Assembly: GCA_009777515.1 (NCBI GenBank)
Contig: WRLR01000015.1
Location: forward strand, 1 to 49,583
DNA length: 49,583 nt
From: Oscillospiraceae bacterium
Lineage (GTDB): Bacteria; Bacillota; Clostridia; WRLR01
Reading direction: 5' to 3'
Part shown: positions 42,790 through 49,583 of the stretch, piece after piece
Numbering within the stretch: the stretch's first letter is position 1
Layout: every line of letters starts with the position of its first letter
The notes under the pieces: model-generated
What the model was told of the DNA's origin: nothing
The model's database searches: none
The model's input: the letters and a program-made list of their open reading frames with translations, nothing else
Position numbers and translations under genes: made by a program

Positions 42790-44595
42790 ATGAGAAAGAA
42801 ACGTTATTTATCGGTTATTGCTGCGGTGCTGTTTTTCGCGCTAATGCTGGGCGCCTGTGGCTCAGGTGGCCAGCAAGCCACGACGACTGCGGCGGCAGCG
42901 ACGACTGCGGCTGCGGCGGCAACGACGACAGCGGCGGCGGCAACAACGACGGCTGCGGCCGCCACGACGGAAGCGGCGGACGAAGAAAGGGAGTTCTACC
43001 AGATTGAGCAGTTCAACACATACGCGAACTACATGGGCATCCAGTCCGGCTGGTGGGGCCAAATGGTGAAGGAAAAGTTCAACCTGGAAATCAACATTAT
43101 CGCGCCAAACGTCGCGGGCACAGGCGACACGCTCTACCAGACGCGCACGGCTGCGGGCAACCTGGGCGACTCCATCGTCACCGGTAAGAGCAGGATCATC
43201 GACTGCCAGGAGGCGGGCCTCGTGTTGGAGCTCTCGCCGTTGATCGCCCAGTCCCCGAACATACAGAAGATGAGCCTTGCGTATGAGGCATATGCGAAAA
43301 TGTTCCCGGACGGCGGCGTCTACGGCATACCGGGCCGCGTCTCGTCGCAGTCGGCGACCACCCCTGCGGGGCGCGGGTCGAACCCAGAGGTCGCGCCCTA
43401 TATCCGCTACGACTGGTACCTGAACATCGGCGAGCCGGAGATCGACGGCTGGGACGGGCTGCTCGATGTGCTCGACCAGATGATTAAGGCGCACCCCGTG
43501 AGCGAAACAGGCGTCAAGACATATGCCATTTCGTCGTTCCCCGACTGGGACGGCAACTCCGTCAGGGCCGCGCACGAGATGCTGTATATGAATGGCTATA
43601 ACAGCGGGAGCGGCTACATATGGATGAACGCCACGGACAAATCGACTGAGATTATCACCGATCCCGAAGGCATCTATTACCAGAACCTGAAATGGCTCAA
43701 CAAAGCGTTCAATATGGGCATCTTGGATCCGGACTCCGCTACGCAGAACTGGGACAACATCGCAGCCAAATTCAACACCGACCATAGTATCGCGTTTGCA
43801 TGGTGGTCGTTCCTCGCCAGTTCGGTATTTGCGCGCATCGATTTAAGCGTCAGGGCGCCATACGCCCCCGTGCCGGTCAAGGGCATGGTTCTCAACAGCC
43901 CGGCATATAACCCATTTGGTATGGAGGGCAACGCGTTTGCCATCGGCAGCGGCGCCAAGTACCCCGAGCGCATCATGGAGTGGTACGACTGGATGGCGTC
44001 CCCGGAGGGCATCCTGGCGGTAAACGGTCATGTTGAAGGCGTTACATATGACATGATCGACGGCAAGCCGCACCTGACGGCATTCGCCCTCGACAGCAAC
44101 CCGGACAAACAGGCGCCCGAGGACATGGGCGGCGGAACATGGAGCGACGGCTCATGCAAGCTCAACTACCCGCTAACGCACCAGGACGACCCCAATGAGC
44201 TGCTCAACGGCGCCGCCCCGAACTCCAGCCTCTGGGAGTCCACGATTGCGAACAACGCAAATGAGTTCAACCAGAAATGGGAACAAGCCTACGGGACAAA
44301 CAACCCCATGAAATATTTCATGGACAACGGCTATATGATTGTAACCCCCGCAACGGACTACACGTCACCAAGCGAACCGTCGGAAATCCAGACGATCCGC
44401 GCGCAAATAAAGGAGATTGTGCAGCCCGCCGGGTGGCAGATGATCTACGCCACGAGCGACAGTGAGTTCCAGAGGATTTGGGATGAGGCCCTGGCTAAGC
44501 TGCCCGACTTCGGCATCGATCAGCTCCACGAATGGGACCAGCAGATCGTAGACGAAAAGTTCGAGTCCATCGAGCGTGTGCTCGCAGGCAACTAA
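42790..44595 (+). CDS. LplA/YtcQ-type sugar-binding lipoprotein
   Basis: A 601-residue extracellular binding protein of the importer. The signal peptide ends in the lipobox LGAC, with Cys23 lipidated. An Ala/Thr-rich linker (about 29-60) connects to the binding domain, which opens with FYQIEQFNTYANYMG. Family-like stretches include EAGLVLELSPLIAQSPNIQK, RYDWYLNIGEPEIDGWDGLL and a C-terminal EWDQQIVDEKFESI. The length is slightly above the usual 540-560, mainly through the linker. AGGAGGG precedes the ATG. With the GH10 gene, aldouronate or xylo-oligosaccharide binding is likely. Confidence 0.9.
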   Translation: MRKKRYLSVIAAVLFFALMLGACGSGGQQATTTAAAATTAAAAATTTAAAATTTAAAATTEAADEEREFYQIEQFNTYANYMGIQSGWWGQMVKEKFNLEINIIAPNVAGTGDTLYQTRTAAGNLGDSIVTGKSRIIDCQEAGLVLELSPLIAQSPNIQKMSLAYEAYAKMFPDGGVYGIPGRVSSQSATTPAGRGSNPEVAPYIRYDWYLNIGEPEIDGWDGLLDVLDQMIKAHPVSETGVKTYAISSFPDWDGNSVRAAHEMLYMNGYNSGSGYIWMNATDKSTEIITDPEGIYYQNLKWLNKAFNMGILDPDSATQNWDNIAAKFNTDHSIAFAWWSFLASSVFARIDLSVRAPYAPVPVKGMVLNSPAYNPFGMEGNAFAIGSGAKYPERIMEWYDWMASPEGILAVNGHVEGVTYDMIDGKPHLTAFALDSNPDKQAPEDMGGGTWSDGSCKLNYPLTHQDDPNELLNGAAPNSSLWESTIANNANEFNQKWEQAYGTNNPMKYFMDNGYMIVTPATDYTSPSEPSEIQTIRAQIKEIVQPAGWQMIYATSDSEFQRIWDEALAKLPDFGIDQLHEWDQQIVDEKFESIERVLAGN

Positions 44596-44780
44596 CGTAA
44601 GCTGCTACCGCAAGCTACTACCGTTACTGCCGTAACTGCTGTAACTGCCGTAACTGGTGTAATTACTGTAACTGCCATTACTGCTGTAATTGCTGTAACT
44701 GCCGTAACTGTTGTAACTGCCGTAATGCCGTAACTGCCGTAACTGCCGTAACTGCCGTTACTACCGTTACTGCCTATGAC
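44596..44780. repeat. 9-bp microsatellite downstream of the binding-protein gene
   Basis: From about 44604 to 44780 the sequence is a degenerate 9-base repeat (CTGCCGTAA / CTGTTGTAA and variants), about 18 units. In the frame of the binding protein the stop TAA at 44593 is followed by 45 open codons of Val/Thr/Ala repeats up to a TAA at 44731, so a single read-through or mutation would add a Thr/Val/Ala tail. The rest of the 486-base gap to 45082 holds a possible hairpin with a T-rich end near 44825-44878 and the promoter below. Confidence 0.9.
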
Positions 44781-44954
44781 TGTTTTTAGTTCTGTATATA
44801 AAATATAATATTAATATCAACTCGGGGGAGGCAGGATTTACAAAAGTGTGAACCAGCCCCCCCTTTTAATTTTTTATTGATGGAAATAAAACAAAAATAC
44901 ATCATTTCAATCATTATGAAATTGTATAAAACCGGTGTTCTATACGGCTAGCGG

Positions 44955-44983
44955 TTGTAACGTACGAGATATAGGCATATATT
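44955..44983 (+). promoter_or_regulatory. candidate promoter for the gene at 45082
   Basis: TTGTAA (44955-44960), a 17-base spacer and TATATT (44978-44983) lie about 100 bases before the start, with the dispersed palindrome in the leader. This would make the downstream gene independent of the importer operon. Confidence 0.45.
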
Positions 44984-45006
44984 ATAATATGCACTACAAT
45001 ATGTAG

Positions 45007-45025
45007 GGGCGAACAGTGTTCGCCC
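45007..45025. repeat. copy of the dispersed 19-bp intergenic palindrome
   Basis: GGGCGAACAGTGTTCGCCC is the inverted form of the copies at 7692 and 22558, and is preceded by ATGTAG. It lies in the leader of the gene at 45082, so if transcribed it would form a stem there. Confidence 0.9.
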
Positions 45026-45081
45026 GCGATCACTTATACATTTTTTATAACTATATATGAAAATATGAGAGGAGCGTTGGC

Positions 45082-46623
45082 ATGCATATTTTTTCCACAC
45101 TGTTTACCGCGCAAACAGTGGACAAGGATTTTAGGTCTAAAGAGGGGCTTTTGGAAGCGGCGAGGTGGTGCAAGGAAGCGGGCATCACGAAGGTGTATGT
45201 CGAGTCATTCCGCCGGGTCTTCATTGAACAGGATGTACTGGAGGCCGCACGCGACTTTTTCCAAGACGAGGGGTTCGAGGTGGACGGCTGCGTCACCACC
45301 GTGGGATTTCCGAAAAATGCGATAGGCCACCGCTCGGAAGTGCCCTGCCTGTCCCATGAAGCCAACTGGGACTATATGGAGCAGATTTTCAGGCGCACAG
45401 CGGCAGTGTTCGACACGATCATGATCGACGATTTCCTGTTTACCACATGCGACTGCGACGAGTGCAAGCAAGCCGCCGCAGGCAGGAGCATCGAGCATTA
45501 CCACAGCGACGCGATGCACGAGATGAGCGTCGAGCGCATTTTAAGGCCGTCGTACGAAGTCAACCCGAATTGCAAGGTCATCATAAAATACCCGAACTGG
45601 TATGACGCATATTATTCACGGGGGTACGACACCGTCCGGCAAACGGAGGTGTTCGATCAGACATGGATCGGCAACGAAACACGCGAGCCCGACAGCGAGC
45701 GGTGGGGGCGCTACCCGCAGACGATGGCGTTTTACATCCAGGACTGGGGCATGAAACTGGATTACAAAAAGTGCATGGGCGGCTGGTACGACGCGTACAC
45801 CACTCTCCCGCCGACATATCTGGAGCAGGCGCGCAACACAATCTTGGGAGGGGCGCGGGAGTCCATGCTGTTTTGCTACCGGCTGCTGCACGAAGAGGAG
45901 CAGGGCATGAACGACATAGCCGCGCTGCGCCCGGAAATGAAGGGCCTGCACGAGCTTGCGTATTTGATATCCGGCAAGACGCCGGTGGGCGTGTCCGTGC
46001 CGAAAAAGCCAAATGACGACACCCAAGTCGATCGCTACATCAACGGCATATATGGCATGCTGGGCATTCCCGCCGTCGCGGACGTCGAATTGGACTTTAA
46101 CGCCAAGGCAGCGATATTAGGCGTCCAGGCGAAGGCATATCCCGACGTGCGAACATATGCGAGGGTTATGGCTGATGCGGGCGCGTCTGTGGCGTTCACG
46201 CAAAGTTTCCTTGACTATTCTGGCTTTAAAGCGCCCCCGGGAGCGGTCGTGTTCAAGCCGGGCGACGACATATGGAACCTGTGCTCTCTTGAACAGAGGG
46301 CATTGGATGCGCTCAGGAACAAGCTGCTGACGCCGTACGGGTTGGCGTTTTGGGCGCCGGCGCGCGTTGCATTGAACTTGTTTGACGATGATATGGAAGT
46401 CATTCAAAACTTTAATGACGAGCCTGTGGACGTCACATTAGCGATTTTCGATCCCCTTGATATGGAGGATCGGTGCGCATGCGGGCGCTGCGCGGGCAAC
46501 CGCAACGGCAAGGCGCGGAAGATTGCGCTGACGCTGTCTGACGACAAAACAGTCGATATGGCGCGCGAAGGAAGGACATACAAGCTGACAATCCCAGCGC
46601 GCACATTAGTGGTGCTGTATTAA
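45082..46623 (+). CDS. uncharacterised TIM-barrel-like protein, possible glycosidase
   Basis: A 513-residue cytoplasmic protein with no family I can name. The first 330 residues have the rhythm of a (beta/alpha)8 barrel: EAGITKVYVESF, FDTIMIDDFLF followed by TTCDCDECKQ, VIIKYPNWYD, FDQTWIGNETREP and ESMLFCYRL. Acidic residues at strand ends (IDDF, NETRE) could be catalytic. A Cys-rich TCDCDEC may bind a metal. A middle domain has DAGASVAFTQSFLDYSGF, and a beta-rich C-terminus has IPARTLVVLY, as in many glycosidases. GAGAGG precedes the ATG. It follows the xylanase/importer operon and ends overlapping the convergent gene by four bases. The glycosidase assignment is inference. Confidence 0.7.
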   Translation: MHIFSTLFTAQTVDKDFRSKEGLLEAARWCKEAGITKVYVESFRRVFIEQDVLEAARDFFQDEGFEVDGCVTTVGFPKNAIGHRSEVPCLSHEANWDYMEQIFRRTAAVFDTIMIDDFLFTTCDCDECKQAAAGRSIEHYHSDAMHEMSVERILRPSYEVNPNCKVIIKYPNWYDAYYSRGYDTVRQTEVFDQTWIGNETREPDSERWGRYPQTMAFYIQDWGMKLDYKKCMGGWYDAYTTLPPTYLEQARNTILGGARESMLFCYRLLHEEEQGMNDIAALRPEMKGLHELAYLISGKTPVGVSVPKKPNDDTQVDRYINGIYGMLGIPAVADVELDFNAKAAILGVQAKAYPDVRTYARVMADAGASVAFTQSFLDYSGFKAPPGAVVFKPGDDIWNLCSLEQRALDALRNKLLTPYGLAFWAPARVALNLFDDDMEVIQNFNDEPVDVTLAIFDPLDMEDRCACGRCAGNRNGKARKIALTLSDDKTVDMAREGRTYKLTIPARTLVVLY

Positions 46624-47435
46624 TGCTCGCCGACAAGCGATATAAATTCCAATAGCAATTTGTGGGCGTTATTGTACACAAAGGGCATAAATTCTTTGCA
46701 GGCGTATGAATACCAAATAAAATGGCAGATCAATGCCAATATGCCAAGGTCGCCGTATTTTTTTACGGCGTCATACCCTGCCAATCGATATGCCAATGCG
46801 TTTTCCAAAACAACGGGCGCAAACATAGGGCGCTGCCAATCCAATATATAGCGGGGCATGCCATTTTCAATCAAGATATTGGTATTGCCCAGGTCGCCAT
46901 GCACATTCCCTATTTGCTGGTTGTCGTAGCACTTATGGGCCCTTTTTGAAACCCAGTTTTGCAATATGGCGATATTGCGTTCTTCGCCCTTGCCTTCAAA
47001 TATTGTGCATACAAGGTTAATGATTTGCGCAAGCTTCTCTACGGACGACAAGTCAAAAAAGACGGGCATATCGGGGATATCCTGTATTAAACGGCTTATA
47101 TATGAAATAGTTTTTTCAAATTCGGTTTCGCTTGCTTCGCCAAGCGTCGGATGGTCAAGATAAGGCAACACCATTATGTCGCAATTTTCATACGTCCCGG
47201 AATAAATGGGGGATGCGATAAACGGCATTTTTACTTTTGAATAAAACTCTTTTTCCACGCTAGATGCCGAGCGCTGCGATTTATATACGTACCGGGCATT
47301 GCTTTGCAACGTGATTTTTTCAACGTACGAAAGGGGCCAATGATGAAGCTTCTCGCGTGAAAGAATTTTGCCACCCAACAGCCCCTCCACCCACGCGTCG
47401 TCATGTAACCATATATCCAAAAATTCATTCTTCAT
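46620..47435 (-). CDS. aminoglycoside phosphotransferase-like kinase (APH fold)
   Basis: A 271-residue protein with the APH/choline-kinase fold. Such enzymes phosphorylate small hydroxyl compounds with ATP. The catalytic loop is VHGDLGNTNIL (Brenner motif) and the metal-binding loop is ILDWQRP. The N-terminal ATP lobe has ARYVYKSQ with a candidate Lys and a hinge at MVLPYLDHP. Length is normal for the family. A distant GGAG precedes the ATG. It is convergent with the uncharacterised gene, overlapping it by four bases. Homology does not show resistance; many such genes are metabolic kinases. Confidence 0.75.
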   Translation of the reverse strand: MKNEFLDIWLHDDAWVEGLLGGKILSREKLHHWPLSYVEKITLQSNARYVYKSQRSASSVEKEFYSKVKMPFIASPIYSGTYENCDIMVLPYLDHPTLGEASETEFEKTISYISRLIQDIPDMPVFFDLSSVEKLAQIINLVCTIFEGKGEERNIAILQNWVSKRAHKCYDNQQIGNVHGDLGNTNILIENGMPRYILDWQRPMFAPVVLENALAYRLAGYDAVKKYGDLGILALICHFIWYSYACKEFMPFVYNNAHKLLLEFISLVGEH

Positions 47436-47487
47436 GATTTTATGTTTAATGTCTCCTGTACTGAACCTATGTTTTTAAACGTATTTA

Positions 47488-47517
47488 TTGTTATATTATG
47501 GTATTTTATGCTAAAAT
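47488..47517 (+). promoter_or_regulatory. candidate promoter for the stalk-domain protein gene
   Basis: TTGTTA (47488-47493), an 18-base spacer and TAAAAT (47512-47517) stand about 40 bases before the start codon at 47558. The surrounding DNA is AT-rich. Confidence 0.5.
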
Positions 47518-47557
47518 CAGATTAAAGATCAAGATTAGTTTTTTATGGAGGAGTTTA

Positions 47558-48547
47558 ATGAAAAAGAAAACAATATCATTCGCTCTTGTACTTATAATGG
47601 CGATAGGGGCTTTAAGCGTTCCCGCTATCGCGGCATCAGCTACACCAACAGCTATGCCAACAGCGTCTACTGTGCTTGTTGATGGTAATAACGTCGCTTT
47701 TGACGCATACAACATCGCGGACAATAACTATTTCAAACTGCGGGATTTAGCCTATACGCTATCAGGCACAACGAAACAGTTTGAGGTGGGCTGGGACGAA
47801 GAGAACAACGCTATATCGCTGACAAGCGGGCAACCTTATACTGTCGTCGGCGGTGAAATGGTCGGCAAAAACGGCGTATCGAAAGAAGCGACACCAACGG
47901 ATTCTAAAATCTTCCTAGATGGGCGCGAAGCTCAATTCACGGCGTATAGCATCGACGGCAATAACTACTTCAAATTGCGTGATATCGGCAAGGCGTTCGA
48001 CTTCGGCGTAGATTGGGACGACGACAACAATACCATTGCGATTGACACGGGCAAGGCATATTCGCTGGAACCGGCAGCACAGGAATCGCCTTCTGAGCCT
48101 GAATCCGAGGCCGAGCCTGAATCTGCGACAGAACCTGGATCTGCAACAGAACCTGGATCTGCAACAGAGCCTGAATCAGGCGATATAAATATACCTGGAT
48201 ACGCCCTTTTTCCAATGGTTCCCGCATTCGAAAATATCGTCCCGGACGCCCAATGCCTAGTGCAACTCGAAGAGTCGGACAAATCGTGGTATGCGTATGA
48301 AAAAAATGTGTCCGCTCAAAACTTCAATGACTACAGGGCTCTGTTAATAACCGCCGGATATACATATTCCGGGACTGTGAGGGATACATTGCTGGCTGTG
48401 AATTTTGAATACTACAGAAATGGTAATATCCACGTAGTAATAGGCAGACCCAAGGCGACTATATATGTCAGAATGGTTGAAATGGATATGAGCGCGGAAC
48501 CGTCAGCCAATGAACTGCGCCAATTGACTGCGTCAATTAATTGGTAA
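47558..48547 (+). CDS. secreted stalk-domain protein (copper amine oxidase N-terminal-like)
   Basis: A 329-residue exported protein. Residues 1-26 are a signal peptide (KKKTISFALVLIMAIGAL, cut near AIAAS). Two tandem copies of the stalk domain known from copper amine oxidases and many clostridial surface proteins follow: VLVDGNNVAFDAYNIADNNY and IFLDGREAQFTAYSIDGNNY, each with a FKLRD core. A Glu/Ser/Thr/Pro linker with a 15-base DNA repeat (SATEPG units) leads to a C-terminal domain I do not recognise. GGAGG precedes the ATG. It is cell-surface or extracellular, probably a binding protein; no enzyme domain is visible. Confidence 0.85.
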   Translation: MKKKTISFALVLIMAIGALSVPAIAASATPTAMPTASTVLVDGNNVAFDAYNIADNNYFKLRDLAYTLSGTTKQFEVGWDEENNAISLTSGQPYTVVGGEMVGKNGVSKEATPTDSKIFLDGREAQFTAYSIDGNNYFKLRDIGKAFDFGVDWDDDNNTIAIDTGKAYSLEPAAQESPSEPESEAEPESATEPGSATEPGSATEPESGDINIPGYALFPMVPAFENIVPDAQCLVQLEESDKSWYAYEKNVSAQNFNDYRALLITAGYTYSGTVRDTLLAVNFEYYRNGNIHVVIGRPKATIYVRMVEMDMSAEPSANELRQLTASINW

Positions 48548-49031
48548 TTACATGCGAAGCGATCCAATGTCCAACAGATTACAACGATATGATGCAGGCT
48601 TCGCCCGGATGTCATGCAATAAATGGTCGGATGTGGTGCGGCTACTGCCCGGATCCCATGCGGCTACTGCCCAGAAAAAGTGCGATTATGCATCGCTTGC
48701 CATAGATGTGATCAGGCATCCTTGCGCTTTATAAATCATTCCAAACATTTGAATTACTAATACGTAAGGGTACGGTATAATTATAATTTTATTCAAACAG
48801 TAAAGAAAAAGCGAACGACTTCCGGGCAAAAATGATTTTGTCGGTTGAGAGTTCGCATTAATATCTAATGGCGCGCAATTGGAAAACAGCCCTCATGTCA
48901 TTCAAACATAAGACTAAAGGGCTGTTGTTCCTTTTCATGGGATGGTTTCGGAGAAAAATTTCCGAAATTTAAATAGTAGATTGTTGAGAATATAATTAAT
49001 TTGTAAGTTTTGAGAAAATTTCTCTAAAACC
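48548..49031. other. 484-base AT-rich region without a supported gene
   Basis: No gene could be supported. A 60-codon frame at 48552-48734 has no ribosome-binding site. TGCGGCTACTGCCC occurs twice near 48637-48672. One hairpin (48881-48931) lies in the middle and a promoter follows at 49032. Confidence 0.6.
48881..48935. terminator. hairpin followed by T tract
   Basis: GGAAAACAGCCCT (48881-48893) pairs with AGGGCTGTTGTTCC (48918-48931) with one bulge, around a 24-base loop, and is followed by TTTT. It lies about 330 bases after the stalk-domain gene and upstream of the ATPase promoter, and probably separates the two transcription units. Confidence 0.55.
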
Positions 49032-49059
49032 TTGACTATTTGTTCTTGCATGTTAAAAT
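49032..49059 (+). promoter_or_regulatory. promoter for the AAA ATPase gene
   Basis: TTGACT (49032-49037), a 16-base spacer and TAAAAT (49054-49059) are close to consensus and stand 36 bases before the start at 49096. Confidence 0.65.
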
Positions 49060-49095
49060 AGTATATGTACCATGTAATATATGGGGGAATGAGCT

Positions 49096-49583
49096 ATGTT
49101 ATTGCAATTTAAGTTTTCGAATTATCGATCATTCGCTGAGGAAACCGTCTTTGATATGACCGCCACATCGATTAGGGAGCACCAAAAAAGCTTAATTGAG
49201 CAAAATGGTATTCAGATGCTTCCGGTAGCTGCTTTCTATGGCGCTAACGCATCTGGAAAGACTTCCTTTTTTATGGCATTTGATGCGATGTGCCGTTTGG
49301 TTTCAGGAGCTTCGGCGCGAGAAACAGATGAACAGAGCATTTTAGAAGCGCATTCAAATCCATTTATATTTGATCGCAATTATTCTGATAAGCCGACAGA
49401 ATACGAAGTTTGCTTGGCAATTAATGGATTTGAGTATCGTTATGGCTTTGCGCACAAAGAAAAAAGGGTTTTATGCGAATACCTTTACAAAAGGAAGCTC
49501 AGCAAAAACAAAACGATTGAGAAGACGATCTTTGAAAGGATTGGCAGAAAAGTAGTAAGCGAATTCAACGCATCTATTAAAAA
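49096..49583 (+). CDS. AAA-family ATPase (RecF/OLD-like), partial at window end
   Basis: The first 162 residues of a protein that runs off the window. It begins LLQFKFSNYRSFAEETVFDM, the typical N-terminus of ABC-type AAA ATPases such as those of the RloA/OLD-like group. Walker A is GANASGKTS with Lys55 preceded by LPVAAFY. The middle has FIFDRNYSDKPTEYEV and EYRYGFAHKEKRV. The ATG at 49096 has GGGG about nine bases upstream and a good promoter at 49032. Such ATPases often work with a nuclease encoded next to or in the same operon in phage defence, but that part lies outside the window, so its system is unknown. The AT-rich composition may suggest acquired DNA. Confidence 0.8.
   Translation, partial: MLLQFKFSNYRSFAEETVFDMTATSIREHQKSLIEQNGIQMLPVAAFYGANASGKTSFFMAFDAMCRLVSGASARETDEQSILEAHSNPFIFDRNYSDKPTEYEVCLAINGFEYRYGFAHKEKRVLCEYLYKRKLSKNKTIEKTIFERIGRKVVSEFNASIK

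Noticed and set aside
46620-47435. antibiotic-resistance gene call for the APH-like protein
   Set aside because: The fold is shared by many metabolic kinases, and nothing in the sequence identifies an aminoglycoside substrate.
48552-48734. 60-codon frame after the stalk-domain gene
   Set aside because: No ribosome-binding site, overlaps short repeats, and shows no recognisable protein features.

Overview
The window looks like a chromosomal segment of an anaerobic, carbohydrate-degrading member of the Clostridia (Firmicutes). This is inferred from four things. Starts are preceded by strong GGAGG-type ribosome-binding sites. There are YesM/YesN two-component regulators and LplB/YtcP-type sugar permeases, and solute-binding lipoproteins carry Ala/Thr linkers. 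A hybrid-cluster protein (Hcp) and an aldo/keto reductase with 4Fe-4S motifs suggest an oxygen-free lifestyle. Genus and species cannot be read from the sequence. No rRNA, tRNA, CRISPR array, transposase gene or phage gene was seen.

Layout. 1-4433: a 5'-truncated livF fragment, a four-helix membrane protein, a flavin-reductase-like protein and a PHP/CehA-like metallohydrolase. 4583-6021: two adjacent short-chain dehydrogenases on the minus strand, one without the NAD-binding motif. 6404-12592: a ceramidase-like protein, a GH2 glycosidase (minus), then a YdjC/ChbG deacetylase, a GH109-like Gfo/Idh/MocA protein and a coiled-coil protein in a row. 12605-15111: a Crp/Fnr regulator divergent from hcp. 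15366-18506: a large hybrid histidine kinase. 18860-22094: Nudix hydrolase, small membrane protein and a GH31 glycosidase. 22157-32645 (minus): GH42, SDR, YesM kinase, YesN regulator, sugar-binding lipoprotein, two permeases and a MIF-like tautomerase, which looks like one glycan-utilisation locus. 33015-38170: Fe-S aldo/keto reductase, KptA, a frameshifted AAA-ATPase remnant and GH95. 38223-39419: tyrS (minus). 39570-46623: intracellular GH10 xylanase, LplB/YtcP/LplA-type importer and an uncharacterised protein. 46620 to the end: a kinase-like phosphotransferase, a stalk-domain secreted protein and the start of an AAA ATPase.

How the genes fit together. None of the glycosidases has a signal peptide. 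Two importers have lipoprotein receptors but no ATPase gene, so they probably share an MsmX-like ATPase encoded elsewhere. The picture is import of oligosaccharides followed by cytoplasmic cleavage. GH10 plus the Lpl-type importer fits xylan or aldouronate oligosaccharides. GH31, GH42, GH2 and GH95 would fit fucosylated xyloglucan or other branched glycans. The substrates are inferred.

A second theme is repeat expansion. Short tandem repeats occur between genes at many places. In-frame low-complexity insertions interrupt otherwise conserved proteins (Hcp twice, the PHP protein, the GH109-like protein, GH31, YesM and both binding proteins). A dispersed palindrome family with a core like GGGCGAACACTGTTCGCCC recurs between genes, once inside a MITE-like unit with terminal inverted repeats. 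AT-rich islands around 18.9-19.9 kb, 34.5-35.9 kb and 48.7-49.6 kb contain different kinds of genes and may be acquired.
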